The position numbers were made by a program, and so were the translations under genes. The notes beneath the pieces are model-generated. The model saw only the letters and a list, made by a program, of their open reading frames with translations, was not told the DNA's origin and searched no databases. Shown one piece after another: positions 26,742 through 34,517 of a DNA stretch of 64,000 nt (position 1 is its first letter; the number at the start of each line of letters is the position of its first letter). Origin of the DNA: Roseivirga pacifica (lineage in GTDB: Bacteria > Bacteroidota > Bacteroidia > Cytophagales > Cyclobacteriaceae); assembly GCF_900111145.1 (NCBI RefSeq), contig NZ_FOIR01000002.1, forward strand, positions 930,001 to 994,000, given 5' to 3'.

Positions 26742-28058
26742 ATGAAAAAACTCTTATTAACAATCGTTGCATTAGGTGTTGGTCTCACCGCATTTGCACA
26801 AGGACCAGAATTAAAACTACCCGAAGACAAGGAATTGGCTGATATGGCCAAGAGAAAGTTCGCAATCTCGGTAGATGAAATGAGCATTAAACGATATGGC
26901 GAAGCTGCCAAAGCGCTCAACTGGCTTGTAAAAAACACTCCTGACCTTTACGATGGCCTGTATATAAATGGATACAAAGCTTATGAGGAACTAGCTGAAG
27001 CCACCAATGACGAAGCAAAAAAGGATCTCTATTTGGACTCAATGTTCTTCTTCTTCAACAAAAAAGCTGAAGTTTTTGAATTGAGCGATTTAGAAAAGAA
27101 TAACAAAGCCTACCGCTATTATAAATACTGGAAAAGCAATCGCGATAAGATTGGCGAAGGTATGGAAGCATACAAAGTAGCCTACGAAAACCCATCTGAG
27201 GTAATTAACAACAACATTGTTTCTTACATGGACATGGCCCGAAGATATAAGGCCTATGGCAATCCGCTTTCAGATCAAGAAGCGCTCGATATTTACGGAA
27301 AAGTGCTTGAGGTAATTGACATGAAAATTGCCGCTGGAGAAGACGAAGAAAAACAAGAAAGATACCGTGGGGTTGTAAATGGAATTTTAACCCAAATTAT
27401 TGGTGAAGGATTTGACTGTGAGTTCATTGAACAAAACCTTGCCCCTCCGTTAGATCGTGGAGAGGATGTAAAACTTGCCAAAAAAGTACTAAGTCTATTG
27501 CTAGATAAAGGTTGTACCGAAAGCCCATATTTTGAAAAGGCAGCAGAAATTATTCAAGCCAAAGAACCAAATGCCGGATTTGCCAAAATTTTGGGACAAC
27601 GTGCCGCGAGTAGAAAAGACTACAGTAAAGCCTCTGCCTTCTATATGGAAGCTTTAAGCATGACAGAAGAAAACGACAAAAAAGCAGACTTGCACCTAGA
27701 TATTGCAAAGCTAAACCAGCTTAAAGGCGATAAAGCAGCAGCCAGAGCAGAAGCACTTAAAGCGGTGGAGTTAAGCAAAGAGCTAAGCAAAGAGGCCTAT
27801 GAACTTCTTGGCGACCTTTACTTCGGAAGCTTTGAACAGTGTGCCAAGCAAGTAAGCCAAATTGACGACCGCGCTGTATTTATGATTGCACACGACATGT
27901 ACACCAAGGCTGGTGCAAGCAGTAAAATGGCCAACGCCAAAGCACAGTTCCCTACAATTTCTGATGTATTTACTGCCAATAAGAAAGAAGGAGACCCTAT
28001 TAAAGTTGGCTGCTGGATTAACGCGAATACCACTATTAAAGTAAGACCTAGTAACTAA
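26742..28058 (+). CDS. Exported TPR-repeat protein
   Basis: 438 residues with a signal peptide MKKLLLTIVALGVGLTAFAQ. The rest is helical with TPR-like pairs, e.g. AAKALNWLVKNTPDLYDGLY and KDYSKASAFYMEALSMTEEN near residues 300-330. It ends with IKVGCWINANTTIKVRPSN. It is probably periplasmic and mediates protein-protein contacts; homologues appear common in Cytophagales but carry no assigned function. Its stop overlaps the next start by one base (TAATG at 28056-28060). Confidence 0.8.
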   Translation: MKKLLLTIVALGVGLTAFAQGPELKLPEDKELADMAKRKFAISVDEMSIKRYGEAAKALNWLVKNTPDLYDGLYINGYKAYEELAEATNDEAKKDLYLDSMFFFFNKKAEVFELSDLEKNNKAYRYYKYWKSNRDKIGEGMEAYKVAYENPSEVINNNIVSYMDMARRYKAYGNPLSDQEALDIYGKVLEVIDMKIAAGEDEEKQERYRGVVNGILTQIIGEGFDCEFIEQNLAPPLDRGEDVKLAKKVLSLLLDKGCTESPYFEKAAEIIQAKEPNAGFAKILGQRAASRKDYSKASAFYMEALSMTEENDKKADLHLDIAKLNQLKGDKAAARAEALKAVELSKELSKEAYELLGDLYFGSFEQCAKQVSQIDDRAVFMIAHDMYTKAGASSKMANAKAQFPTISDVFTANKKEGDPIKVGCWINANTTIKVRPSN

Positions 28059-28336
28059 TGGATACCGAAAAAATATTGAAAGAAGTTCGTGAAAAGATTG
28101 ACGAGCTGATTGACAAAGCCAAGGATTTAGGTGCCGAAGCACGCGAAGAAATAGATGAAACCATTGAAGAGCTAAAAAAGCAACGCGATAAGCTTGAAGA
28201 CAAGATGGAGGACTTTAAAACCAAAAACGAACCTAAGTTTGAGGAAGCAAAGCACCATTTAAGAAAAGCAGCCGAAGAACTAGAGTTGGCGGTAAAAAAG
28301 ATCTTCAAAAAAGGCCCAGGCGCTGAAGAAGTTTAA
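28058..28336 (+). CDS. Small charged coiled-coil protein
   Basis: 92 residues, almost entirely Lys/Glu-rich helix with heptad spacing (EKILKEVREKIDELIDKAKD, then EIDETIEELKKQRDKLEDKM). No signal peptide or membrane segment. It is translationally coupled to the TPR gene by a one-base overlap, so the two are likely made together. It resembles YtxH/apolipoprotein-like helical proteins in composition only; no function is assigned. Confidence 0.75.
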   Translation: MDTEKILKEVREKIDELIDKAKDLGAEAREEIDETIEELKKQRDKLEDKMEDFKTKNEPKFEEAKHHLRKAAEELELAVKKIFKKGPGAEEV

Positions 28337-28363
28337 GATAACACACACAGCTAAATTGACTCG

Positions 28364-28391
28364 TCCCCAAGTACTTTTTAAGGCTTGGGGA
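28364..28391. terminator. Bidirectional terminator between convergent genes
   Basis: TCCCCAAG (28364-28371) pairs with CTTGGGGA (28384-28391), followed by TTATTTTT on the plus strand. It lies between the coiled-coil gene and the adenylate cyclase gene, which are convergent. Confidence 0.8.
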
Positions 28392-29453
28392 TTATTTTTG
28401 CTCAATACTATACAGCTTAATAGCCTCTTGTTTACCACGAAGTATCTCCTCCCCTTTCAGCTCGGCCTTAAACTTGCCATTGAGGTGAATTGTGTCTAAA
28501 AACCTTTCCGAAACCAGCAGCTCACTATCATAAGCATTGCACTTTTCCTGAATGCGAGAAGTCACATTTATGGTATCTCCGTGGTAGGCAATTTCACGTT
28601 TTATCTGCCCAACTTCCGCAGTAGTAACTTCGCCCAAATGCAAACCAGCCTTAAATATTGGCTGAATACCATATTGCCTTTCGTAATAGGCTTTCTTCTC
28701 TTTTAACTTTTGCTGAAAAGCCCAAAAAGCCAACATGCAATTCATGTAATTCATGCCTGGCTTTATATTCCAAGAAAGCACCACTTCATCTCCCACATAC
28801 TGATAGACCTCTGCCCCAAATTGCTCTACAACCGAGAGGTCGCGGTAACAATCTTGTAGAAACTTACTATACGCCAAATGGCCAATCTGTTCTGCTATTT
28901 GGGTCGACCCTTTTAAGTCTACGAACAAAAACACCCTTCTTTCTACCCTAGGTTGATAGAATTGCCCTTTGATTAATCGTAATAAATTACCTTTTCCCAA
29001 AAGCAAATTTACCTGCCGCAACGCGGCCATCACCGAACTCACCAACACCATATATGCAAAAGCTAGTATGGAATTGGGGTTAGTCAAAAACTGCGAAAAA
29101 GTGTAAGTCTCGAAACCAACAACCCACTTAAAAAAGAAAAAAGCTAGCCAATAAATTAGTAGCATTATACTTCCGTTTATGGCCAAACCATAGCACGCGA
29201 GCCCCCAAAGTGGTACTTTGCCGTAGTGGTATCGTTCTATCTTATACTGCGCAATACCGAAGAGTACACCAGCCATAATGCCGAAAAGCAAAATAAGTTG
29301 AATGCTGTCCATGGAGCTGGGCGATGCCGGAGCATTGACCGTTACCCCCACGTTTCGAACTATTACCCATAGCGTTAAAGCAATCAGCCAACCAGTAACA
29401 TAGTCTCTGATTATCAGTAATAGTTCGCGATATTTAGTGTAGAATTGTTTCAT
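28392..29453 (-). CDS. Membrane-bound class III adenylate/guanylate cyclase
   Basis: 353 residues from ATG 29453; a TTG 24 nt upstream is less likely. Four or five transmembrane helices span roughly residues 10-150. The C-terminal catalytic domain has RVFLFVDLKGSTQIAEQIG with the first metal Asp, QYVGDEVVLSWNI with the second metal-binding Asp, and FKAGLHLGEVTTAEVGQIKR. It therefore should make cAMP or a related nucleotide at the inner membrane. A GGAGAGG sequence precedes the ATG. The gene is divergent from 29492 with only 38 nt between the starts. Confidence 0.85.
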   Translation of the reverse strand: MKQFYTKYRELLLIIRDYVTGWLIALTLWVIVRNVGVTVNAPASPSSMDSIQLILLFGIMAGVLFGIAQYKIERYHYGKVPLWGLACYGLAINGSIMLLIYWLAFFFFKWVVGFETYTFSQFLTNPNSILAFAYMVLVSSVMAALRQVNLLLGKGNLLRLIKGQFYQPRVERRVFLFVDLKGSTQIAEQIGHLAYSKFLQDCYRDLSVVEQFGAEVYQYVGDEVVLSWNIKPGMNYMNCMLAFWAFQQKLKEKKAYYERQYGIQPIFKAGLHLGEVTTAEVGQIKREIAYHGDTINVTSRIQEKCNAYDSELLVSERFLDTIHLNGKFKAELKGEEILRGKQEAIKLYSIEQK

Positions 29454-29491
29454 TTGAATTTTGACCTCTCCATGCAAAGACGAATTGCCCT

Positions 29492-29926
29492 ATGAATGGT
29501 TCGATTAAAACTAAAGAAAAGCATTACAAGTTCTCTGACGAGGCGTTTGAAGCAAAATTTGCTCAAAAAACGCTTTCTGCCGTTCACTTTACGCACGAAG
29601 CACACCTCAGATTAGCATGGATACACCTACAGAAATACGGCCTCCAGAAGGCGCAAGAGCACCTTACTGAACAAATAAAAGCCTATGCTGAAAACCTGGG
29701 GATATATGACAAGTACAACGAAACCGTAACCATCGCAGCCATTCGAATGGTTGAACATTTTCGGTTAAGAAAACCAACTGGTAGTTTTCTGGAATTGCTT
29801 GCTGAATTCCCCCAGATGAAAACGGATTTCAAAACACTTTTGGAAAGCCATTATAGTTTCGATGTTTTCAAGAACAAAGAAGCAAGAGCCAGGTTCATTG
29901 AGCCAGACCTACTCCCATTCGATTAG
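29492..29926 (+). CDS. Conserved hypothetical helical protein
   Basis: 144 residues with no signal or membrane segment. The most distinctive part is HFTHEAHLRLAWIHLQKYG, followed by YNETVTIAAIRMVEHFR. I recall similar small proteins in Bacteroidota and Proteobacteria but no named family. It ends one base before the AraC start at 29928 (stop TAG 29924-29926), so they form one unit. Confidence 0.75.
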   Translation: MNGSIKTKEKHYKFSDEAFEAKFAQKTLSAVHFTHEAHLRLAWIHLQKYGLQKAQEHLTEQIKAYAENLGIYDKYNETVTIAAIRMVEHFRLRKPTGSFLELLAEFPQMKTDFKTLLESHYSFDVFKNKEARARFIEPDLLPFD

Positions 29927-29927
29927 T

Positions 29928-30722
29928 ATGATCTATAAACGCACACCACCAACTCCAGAACTCAATCACCTAATTGACTGCTATTGGTTAATTGATAGCG
30001 AAGATGATTCAACTATAGATCAGCAGAAAATTGTACCTGACGGATACCCAGAGATTATTCTTCATTACAAAGACGAGTATCGCATCAATATTTCGGGGGA
30101 ATGGAAAACGCAAGAAAAACAGCTACTTGCAGGCCAACTAAAAAATCATTTTCATTTACAGAATACAGGGCATTCTGGTATGCTTGGCATCAAATTTAAG
30201 CCAGCTGCCATTCACTACTTTTGGGGCATTAATATGCAACAACTCACTGGTACTGTCATCCCTCTTCCGCCCGAAATATCGCAGGAGTTAGCAGTACACA
30301 TTGATGGAGCCAACCACTTTGAAGAAACCGTAACCCTACTGAATGGGCTTTTTCTAGAGAAGAAAGAACACATTCAACCCAATAAAAAGGTTGACTTGGC
30401 CATAGACCTTCTTTTCAAGCAAAAAGGACTTATACAGACCAATGAATTGGCTACCCAAGCCCAACTTAGCGAAAGACAAATGGAAAGGCTCTTCAACAAA
30501 TACATTGGCTTAGCACCTAAATTTTATGCTCGAATAATTCGATTCTCAGCAATTTTCGAGCTTATGCAACAAGGCGATAAAAACTGGGCCGACCTGGTGT
30601 TTGAGTCGGGTTTTTATGACCAATCTCATTTCATTAAAAACTTTAAAGAGTTTACGGGTGAAGATCCTTCTGCCTATGGTTTTGATGAGCTTAATATGGC
30701 CAACTTCCATATGAAAAAATAG
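29928..30722 (+). CDS. AraC family regulator with DUF6597-type sensor domain
   Basis: 264 residues from ATG 29928; the longer frame overlaps the upstream gene and is unlikely. The N-terminus TPPTPELNHLIDCYWLID and IVPDGYPEIILHYKDEY plus GMLGIKFKPAAIHYFWG match the DUF6597 sensor found on Bacteroidota AraC proteins. The C-terminal HTH has QLSERQMERLFNKYIGLAP and LVFESGFYDQSHFIKNFKEF. It probably controls its own unit with the small gene before it. Confidence 0.88.
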   Translation: MIYKRTPPTPELNHLIDCYWLIDSEDDSTIDQQKIVPDGYPEIILHYKDEYRINISGEWKTQEKQLLAGQLKNHFHLQNTGHSGMLGIKFKPAAIHYFWGINMQQLTGTVIPLPPEISQELAVHIDGANHFEETVTLLNGLFLEKKEHIQPNKKVDLAIDLLFKQKGLIQTNELATQAQLSERQMERLFNKYIGLAPKFYARIIRFSAIFELMQQGDKNWADLVFESGFYDQSHFIKNFKEFTGEDPSAYGFDELNMANFHMKK

Positions 30723-30781
30723 CGTGTCGGTTTTTTACAATACCAAGCGAACACATCTCTATAAATTCAACCCAAAAAGAC

Positions 30782-31252
30782 ATGAAATACGCAACTATTA
30801 TAACCTTTCTGCTCGCGCTAACTCTACATCAAAAACATAACGAAAATCAACCAAAGTCCGATGTAACACAGCTTAAGTGGCTAATTGGCACTTGGGAACG
30901 TACCAACGTAAAGTCTGGCACTACAGCCTTTGAGGTTTGGAAAACAGACACTGAAAATAGCCTTATTGGGCGGGGAGTTTCGCTTAAAGGTGCAGACACT
31001 ACTTTTGTAGAAAACTTGAAAATCGAGTTTAAAGATGAAAAACTCTATTATGTAGCCGAGGTAAGCCACAACGCTGCACCAACCTATTTTGAGATCACCG
31101 AGATTTCAGCAAACGCATTCACCGCCCAAAACCCAACTCACGATTTTCCTAAAGTGATTGCCTATGAATTAAAAGATAATGAATTAACCGCGACTATTTC
31201 TGATGGAAAAACAAAAGGCATGCAATTCATCTTCAACAAGATAGATCCATGA
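30782..31252 (+). CDS. Exported DUF6265-like protein
   Basis: 156 residues. It has a short N-terminal hydrophobic stretch (YATIITFLLALTLHQKH), probably a signal peptide. The core begins LKWLIGTWERTNVKSGT and continues with EVWKTDTENSLIGRGVSLK and AFTAQNPTHDFPKVIAYEL, which fits the lipocalin-like DUF6265 family. It was assigned from memory of the pattern WLxGxWER. Likely periplasmic, function unknown. It sits alone between an AraC gene and a glucosaminidase. Confidence 0.7.
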   Translation: MKYATIITFLLALTLHQKHNENQPKSDVTQLKWLIGTWERTNVKSGTTAFEVWKTDTENSLIGRGVSLKGADTTFVENLKIEFKDEKLYYVAEVSHNAAPTYFEITEISANAFTAQNPTHDFPKVIAYELKDNELTATISDGKTKGMQFIFNKIDP

Positions 31253-31303
31253 AGCAATAATTTGCTAAACCTTTAAGCCTGCGTTCAGTTTGTGTAAATT
31301 AAA

Positions 31304-31311
31304 TATCTTTG
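31304..31311 (+). promoter_or_regulatory. Candidate -7 box (possibly leaderless) for the glucosaminidase
   Basis: TATCTTTG matches TAnnTTTG but lies only 4 nt before the ATG at 31316. If used, transcription would begin at or near the start codon, giving a leaderless message. A TTTG at 31289-31292 is too close to serve as a normal -33 element. Confidence 0.3.
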
Positions 31312-31315
31312 TTGC

Positions 31316-32155
31316 ATGCGAACTGAACGAATTGTCGCTATCAGCTTTTTAACGCTGGTATTTATTTTAGGAATAGTCAATTACACCACCAACCTAACCC
31401 CTGAACACAGGGAAATCCATACGGTTGATGGTCTAGTTCAAAGTAAGGTTGTTAACCCGTCCTCTCCTGACGACATTCTTCCTATAACCGACAAGGTGAA
31501 GCCTATCTTGTATACAGAAGTTGGCTTTATGGAAGAGCTTCCGCACGATGAGATCAAAGAAAAGTTTATTGATATAATGCTACCAGCCATTTTGGTTGCT
31601 AAATATGAACTCTCTTACCAGCAAGAGCAAGTGCGTTATTTAAGCGAAAATCACCAGTGGTCTAACAACGATAGTCTCTTTATTCAAACACTTTTCGATA
31701 CTTACGACACTTCTGATTTGGACGATTTACATATGCGTTTGGAAACACACCCTAGCAGTATAGTTTTGGCGCAAGCCGCCATTGAAACGGGTTGGGGTAA
31801 ATCAAGGTTTTTTCGCGAAGCCAACAATGTCTTTGGAATATGGTCTTACGACCCCAACGAGCCGAGAATCCCCGCAGCTGTGAGTCGCGAAGACTACAGG
31901 GCTTATCTAAAGAAGTTCGAAACCATTTCAGCATCCATAAAGGGTTATTTTATGACCATCGCCAAAGCAAATGCCTACAGCGATTTTAGGGCTGCACGAA
32001 TGGAAACAAAAAATGTAGACGAACTCACCGCACATTTGGTGAATTATTCCGAAATGCGAGAAGAATACGTGGAGCAACTCAACGCTATGATTCGCATTAA
32101 CAAGTTTAAAAAGTACGACAAATACACAATCGACCCGCTATTTATCAATCGCTAG
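31316..32155 (+). CDS. Bax-like glucosaminidase domain protein
   Basis: 279 residues. One N-terminal transmembrane/signal helix (IVAISFLTLVFILGIVNY). The catalytic core is the glucosaminidase/Bax fold: SSIVLAQAAIETGWGKSRFF with the presumed catalytic Glu, then EANNVFGIWSYDPNEPRIPA and the end ETISASIKGYFMTIAKANAY. It should cleave peptidoglycan glycan strands in the periplasm. It ends 5 nt before a polysaccharide deacetylase gene, consistent with a shared role in cell-wall trimming. Confidence 0.87.
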   Translation: MRTERIVAISFLTLVFILGIVNYTTNLTPEHREIHTVDGLVQSKVVNPSSPDDILPITDKVKPILYTEVGFMEELPHDEIKEKFIDIMLPAILVAKYELSYQQEQVRYLSENHQWSNNDSLFIQTLFDTYDTSDLDDLHMRLETHPSSIVLAQAAIETGWGKSRFFREANNVFGIWSYDPNEPRIPAAVSREDYRAYLKKFETISASIKGYFMTIAKANAYSDFRAARMETKNVDELTAHLVNYSEMREEYVEQLNAMIRINKFKKYDKYTIDPLFINR

Positions 32156-32160
32156 TCTTT

Positions 32161-33147
32161 ATGCGCATAACCCTTTGCATTGTTTTTATCATATCAAGTC
32201 TTTCCTCATTTGCCTTTCAAAACGGCATCAACACCTTTGTTTATCATCGGTTTGGTGACGACAGATTTCCGAGCACCAACATTGCCACTGCTGCCTTCGA
32301 AGCACACTTGAAACACTTGAAGGCCGAAGGATACAAGCTTGTTACGGCAGGTGAAGCCAAAGCCTTGTTAGCACAAGAAATTGATTCCAAAATAGCAGCC
32401 ATTACCATTGATGATGGTTACAAAAGCTTCTTTAAAAATGGACTCCCCCTTTTGCAGAAATATGGATTCTCTGCCACCCTCTATATAAACACAGAGACTG
32501 TCGGCAGTGCTGATTATATGAGTTGGGAGGAAATTAAAGCAGCTGAAAAGGCCGGAATTGAAATTGGAAATCACTCTCATAGCCATGCTTATTTTCTGAA
32601 TGAAAGCAATCCAACAGAGGCATTTGAGACCGACCTTGAGCACAGCATTGATTTGTTTAAAAAATACCTAGGTCACAGCCCAAAAACTTTTGCCTTTCCT
32701 TATGGTGAATGGCAATCAGAGTTCACAGCAATTCTTAAGTCTCATGGTATTGAAATGGCTTTTGCTCAAAACTCGGGCGTAGCCAACAAGCAATCGAATA
32801 TACTGGCGCTTCCGCGCTTTCCCATGAACGAGCATTATGGCGATTTGAAAGACTTTAAAAGCAAGCTCGCTATGAAGCCTTTAGTAGCAAGCAATCTTAA
32901 AACAAATACTAATTCTTCTTTTCCGGAAATTTCTTTTCAATTGGAGGCGAATTCCATTCAAAAGAGTCAATTACAATGCTTTATTCAGGGCAATGAATGT
33001 GAACTGGCTCAATCAGGCGACAATGTTACCGCTAAAGGGAAAAAGGCACTTTCTGCTCGCAGAACGCTGTTTACCTTTACTGCACCAGACACAAATGGCA
33101 ACTGGCACTGGTTTAGCTATTTGTGGATTATGCCTGAGGTGCAATGA
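32161..33147 (+). CDS. Polysaccharide deacetylase (NodB-type) family protein
   Basis: 328 residues with a signal peptide (ITLCIVFIISSLSSFAFQ). NodB motifs: TIDDGYKSFFKNGLPLL (catalytic Asp and metal Asp), GNHSHSHAYFLNES (metal-binding His), and KTFAFPYGEWQSEFT. The C-terminal ~70 residues are an additional beta-rich part. It should remove acetyl groups from an extracellular polysaccharide or peptidoglycan. It probably forms an operon with the upstream glucosaminidase. Confidence 0.9.
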   Translation: MRITLCIVFIISSLSSFAFQNGINTFVYHRFGDDRFPSTNIATAAFEAHLKHLKAEGYKLVTAGEAKALLAQEIDSKIAAITIDDGYKSFFKNGLPLLQKYGFSATLYINTETVGSADYMSWEEIKAAEKAGIEIGNHSHSHAYFLNESNPTEAFETDLEHSIDLFKKYLGHSPKTFAFPYGEWQSEFTAILKSHGIEMAFAQNSGVANKQSNILALPRFPMNEHYGDLKDFKSKLAMKPLVASNLKTNTNSSFPEISFQLEANSIQKSQLQCFIQGNECELAQSGDNVTAKGKKALSARRTLFTFTAPDTNGNWHWFSYLWIMPEVQ

Positions 33148-33251
33148 GTTTTTATGGAAGATCACTCCTTGCATCTGAAAAAGAAAACATCCGCCAAACT
33201 CGATAGTCATTTAGGAAAATAGGTTATGTTTATGTGCTTATTATTCAACAC

Positions 33252-33944
33252 ATGAAACACATTCCTTTCTCCAACCGATTTTTCTCAATCCTCCTATTCC
33301 TTTCATTGTTCTCTACTACAGCTTTTGCACAAAATGTAGAGATAAACTTGGACGACCTGATTTCTGAAACTCAGTTTATGTCGGACGATCCAGACCTGAT
33401 GCGAATGGTTTGGTACATTCCTGTAGAATATTGGGAAGCAACATTTAGCAACGACCCTAGTATTAGCGATGATGAGGTGAAGGAAATTATAGATATTCTA
33501 GACGACTATGAGTTGTTTTTTGTCATTGATGGCGTAATTGGCACCTTTGGTAACGTACGGTATCAGCCACGGTCAGAAATAAAGAGAAACCTTCGCCTGC
33601 ATGCCCCAAGTGGTGAATACTACCCGCTAGATGACAATGAAATTAATGGCGATGCCAAGTCTATGATGACCATTATGTCTCCAATCCTCGCTTCTATGAT
33701 GGGCACTATGGGAGAAAATATGCAGTTCTTCTTTTTCAAGGGAAAGAACAAAAACAAACGCCTGATTAATCCAACTGGTAATGAGTCTTTCAAAGTGCAA
33801 GTTGCCTCGGAAATGTTCGAGTTTAATTTACCACTTGCATCATTGCTCCCTCCAAAGTTCTGCCCTGAGGATAACGCAAAAATGAAAGGAACGTGGGTAT
33901 ACTGTCCGTTTCATGGCACTACACTTGTTGACAAGGCAAATTAA
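33252..33944 (+). CDS. Secreted protein with C-terminal CP-x-x-N / CP-x-H-G motif
   Basis: 230 residues from ATG 33252 (an upstream GTG extends the frame by six codons). Signal peptide ending AFA-Q. The middle is acidic and Asp/Glu-rich. The last ~30 residues read KFCPEDNAKMKGTWVYCPFH followed by GTTLVDKAN, resembling a split zinc-ribbon with two Cys-Pro turns. I do not recognise the family. It stands alone between a deacetylase gene and a small membrane protein. Confidence 0.75.
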   Translation: MKHIPFSNRFFSILLFLSLFSTTAFAQNVEINLDDLISETQFMSDDPDLMRMVWYIPVEYWEATFSNDPSISDDEVKEIIDILDDYELFFVIDGVIGTFGNVRYQPRSEIKRNLRLHAPSGEYYPLDDNEINGDAKSMMTIMSPILASMMGTMGENMQFFFFKGKNKNKRLINPTGNESFKVQVASEMFEFNLPLASLLPPKFCPEDNAKMKGTWVYCPFHGTTLVDKAN

Positions 33945-34007
33945 TAGCCCCGAAACACCTCTTAATAAACTAATTGCGTTTGAACGCTAGCTTGTGTAAG
34001 TTTCATT

Positions 34008-34484
34008 ATGGTGGAGCAAAACACACATTTAATTAAGGGCAGAAGACACCTCAAATTCTTCTTGCTCTTTATAGCTGTAGGCCTACTAGTTTGTTCCGCA
34101 TTGTTCTACAATACGCTTCAAATAGGTATAATTCTTCCTGTTTTTATAGCAGTACTTATTCTACTTTCTATCAGCTTCCCTAGCATGACTTTGCAAGAGG
34201 AAGGAATATTAATTGAAAGACAGAGCCTTTTCCGTTTTCTCTGCTCAAGCGAAATCATCGCTTATAAAACGATAAAAAGCATTGAACTCGAAAAGGGAGA
34301 AGACACTATTGCGTCAGCAAAAACTCATTTGTTTTATAGAGAAAACGGGTTCGGGCCAAGAAGCCGGGGTGATAGGGTGATCCTTTTTCTCAATGATGGA
34401 AACATTCGAATAATTCAACGAATGGGCCATAAGGAACACTATTACACTTTTATTGAAACCCTGAAAAAGAAAATATCAAGCTAG
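34008..34484 (+). CDS. Small membrane protein with PH-like C-terminal part
   Basis: 158 residues. Two adjacent transmembrane helices (FFLLFIAVGLLVCSALFYN, then IGIILPVFIAVLILLSI) are followed by a basic/beta-rich region (LQEEGILIERQSLFRF, then YKTIKSIELEKGEDTIAS) in the style of bacterial PH-like domains. Function unknown. Its last codons lie inside a perfect 15-bp inverted repeat that separates it from the convergent permease gene. Confidence 0.7.
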   Translation: MVEQNTHLIKGRRHLKFFLLFIAVGLLVCSALFYNTLQIGIILPVFIAVLILLSISFPSMTLQEEGILIERQSLFRFLCSSEIIAYKTIKSIELEKGEDTIASAKTHLFYRENGFGPRSRGDRVILFLNDGNIRIIQRMGHKEHYYTFIETLKKKISS

Positions 34485-34510
34485 TATACCAATTAGTATA
34501 CTAGCTTGAT
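34475..34510 (-). terminator. Long perfect inverted repeat between convergent genes
   Basis: Arms ATCAAGCTAGTATAC (34475-34489) and GTATACTAGCTTGAT (34496-34510) pair perfectly over 15 bp with a 6-nt loop; the stop codon of the 158-aa gene (34482-34484) lies in the left arm. On the minus strand TATTTTCTTTTT follows, consistent with a terminator for the permease. Confidence 0.8.
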
Positions 34511-34517
34511 AAACACC

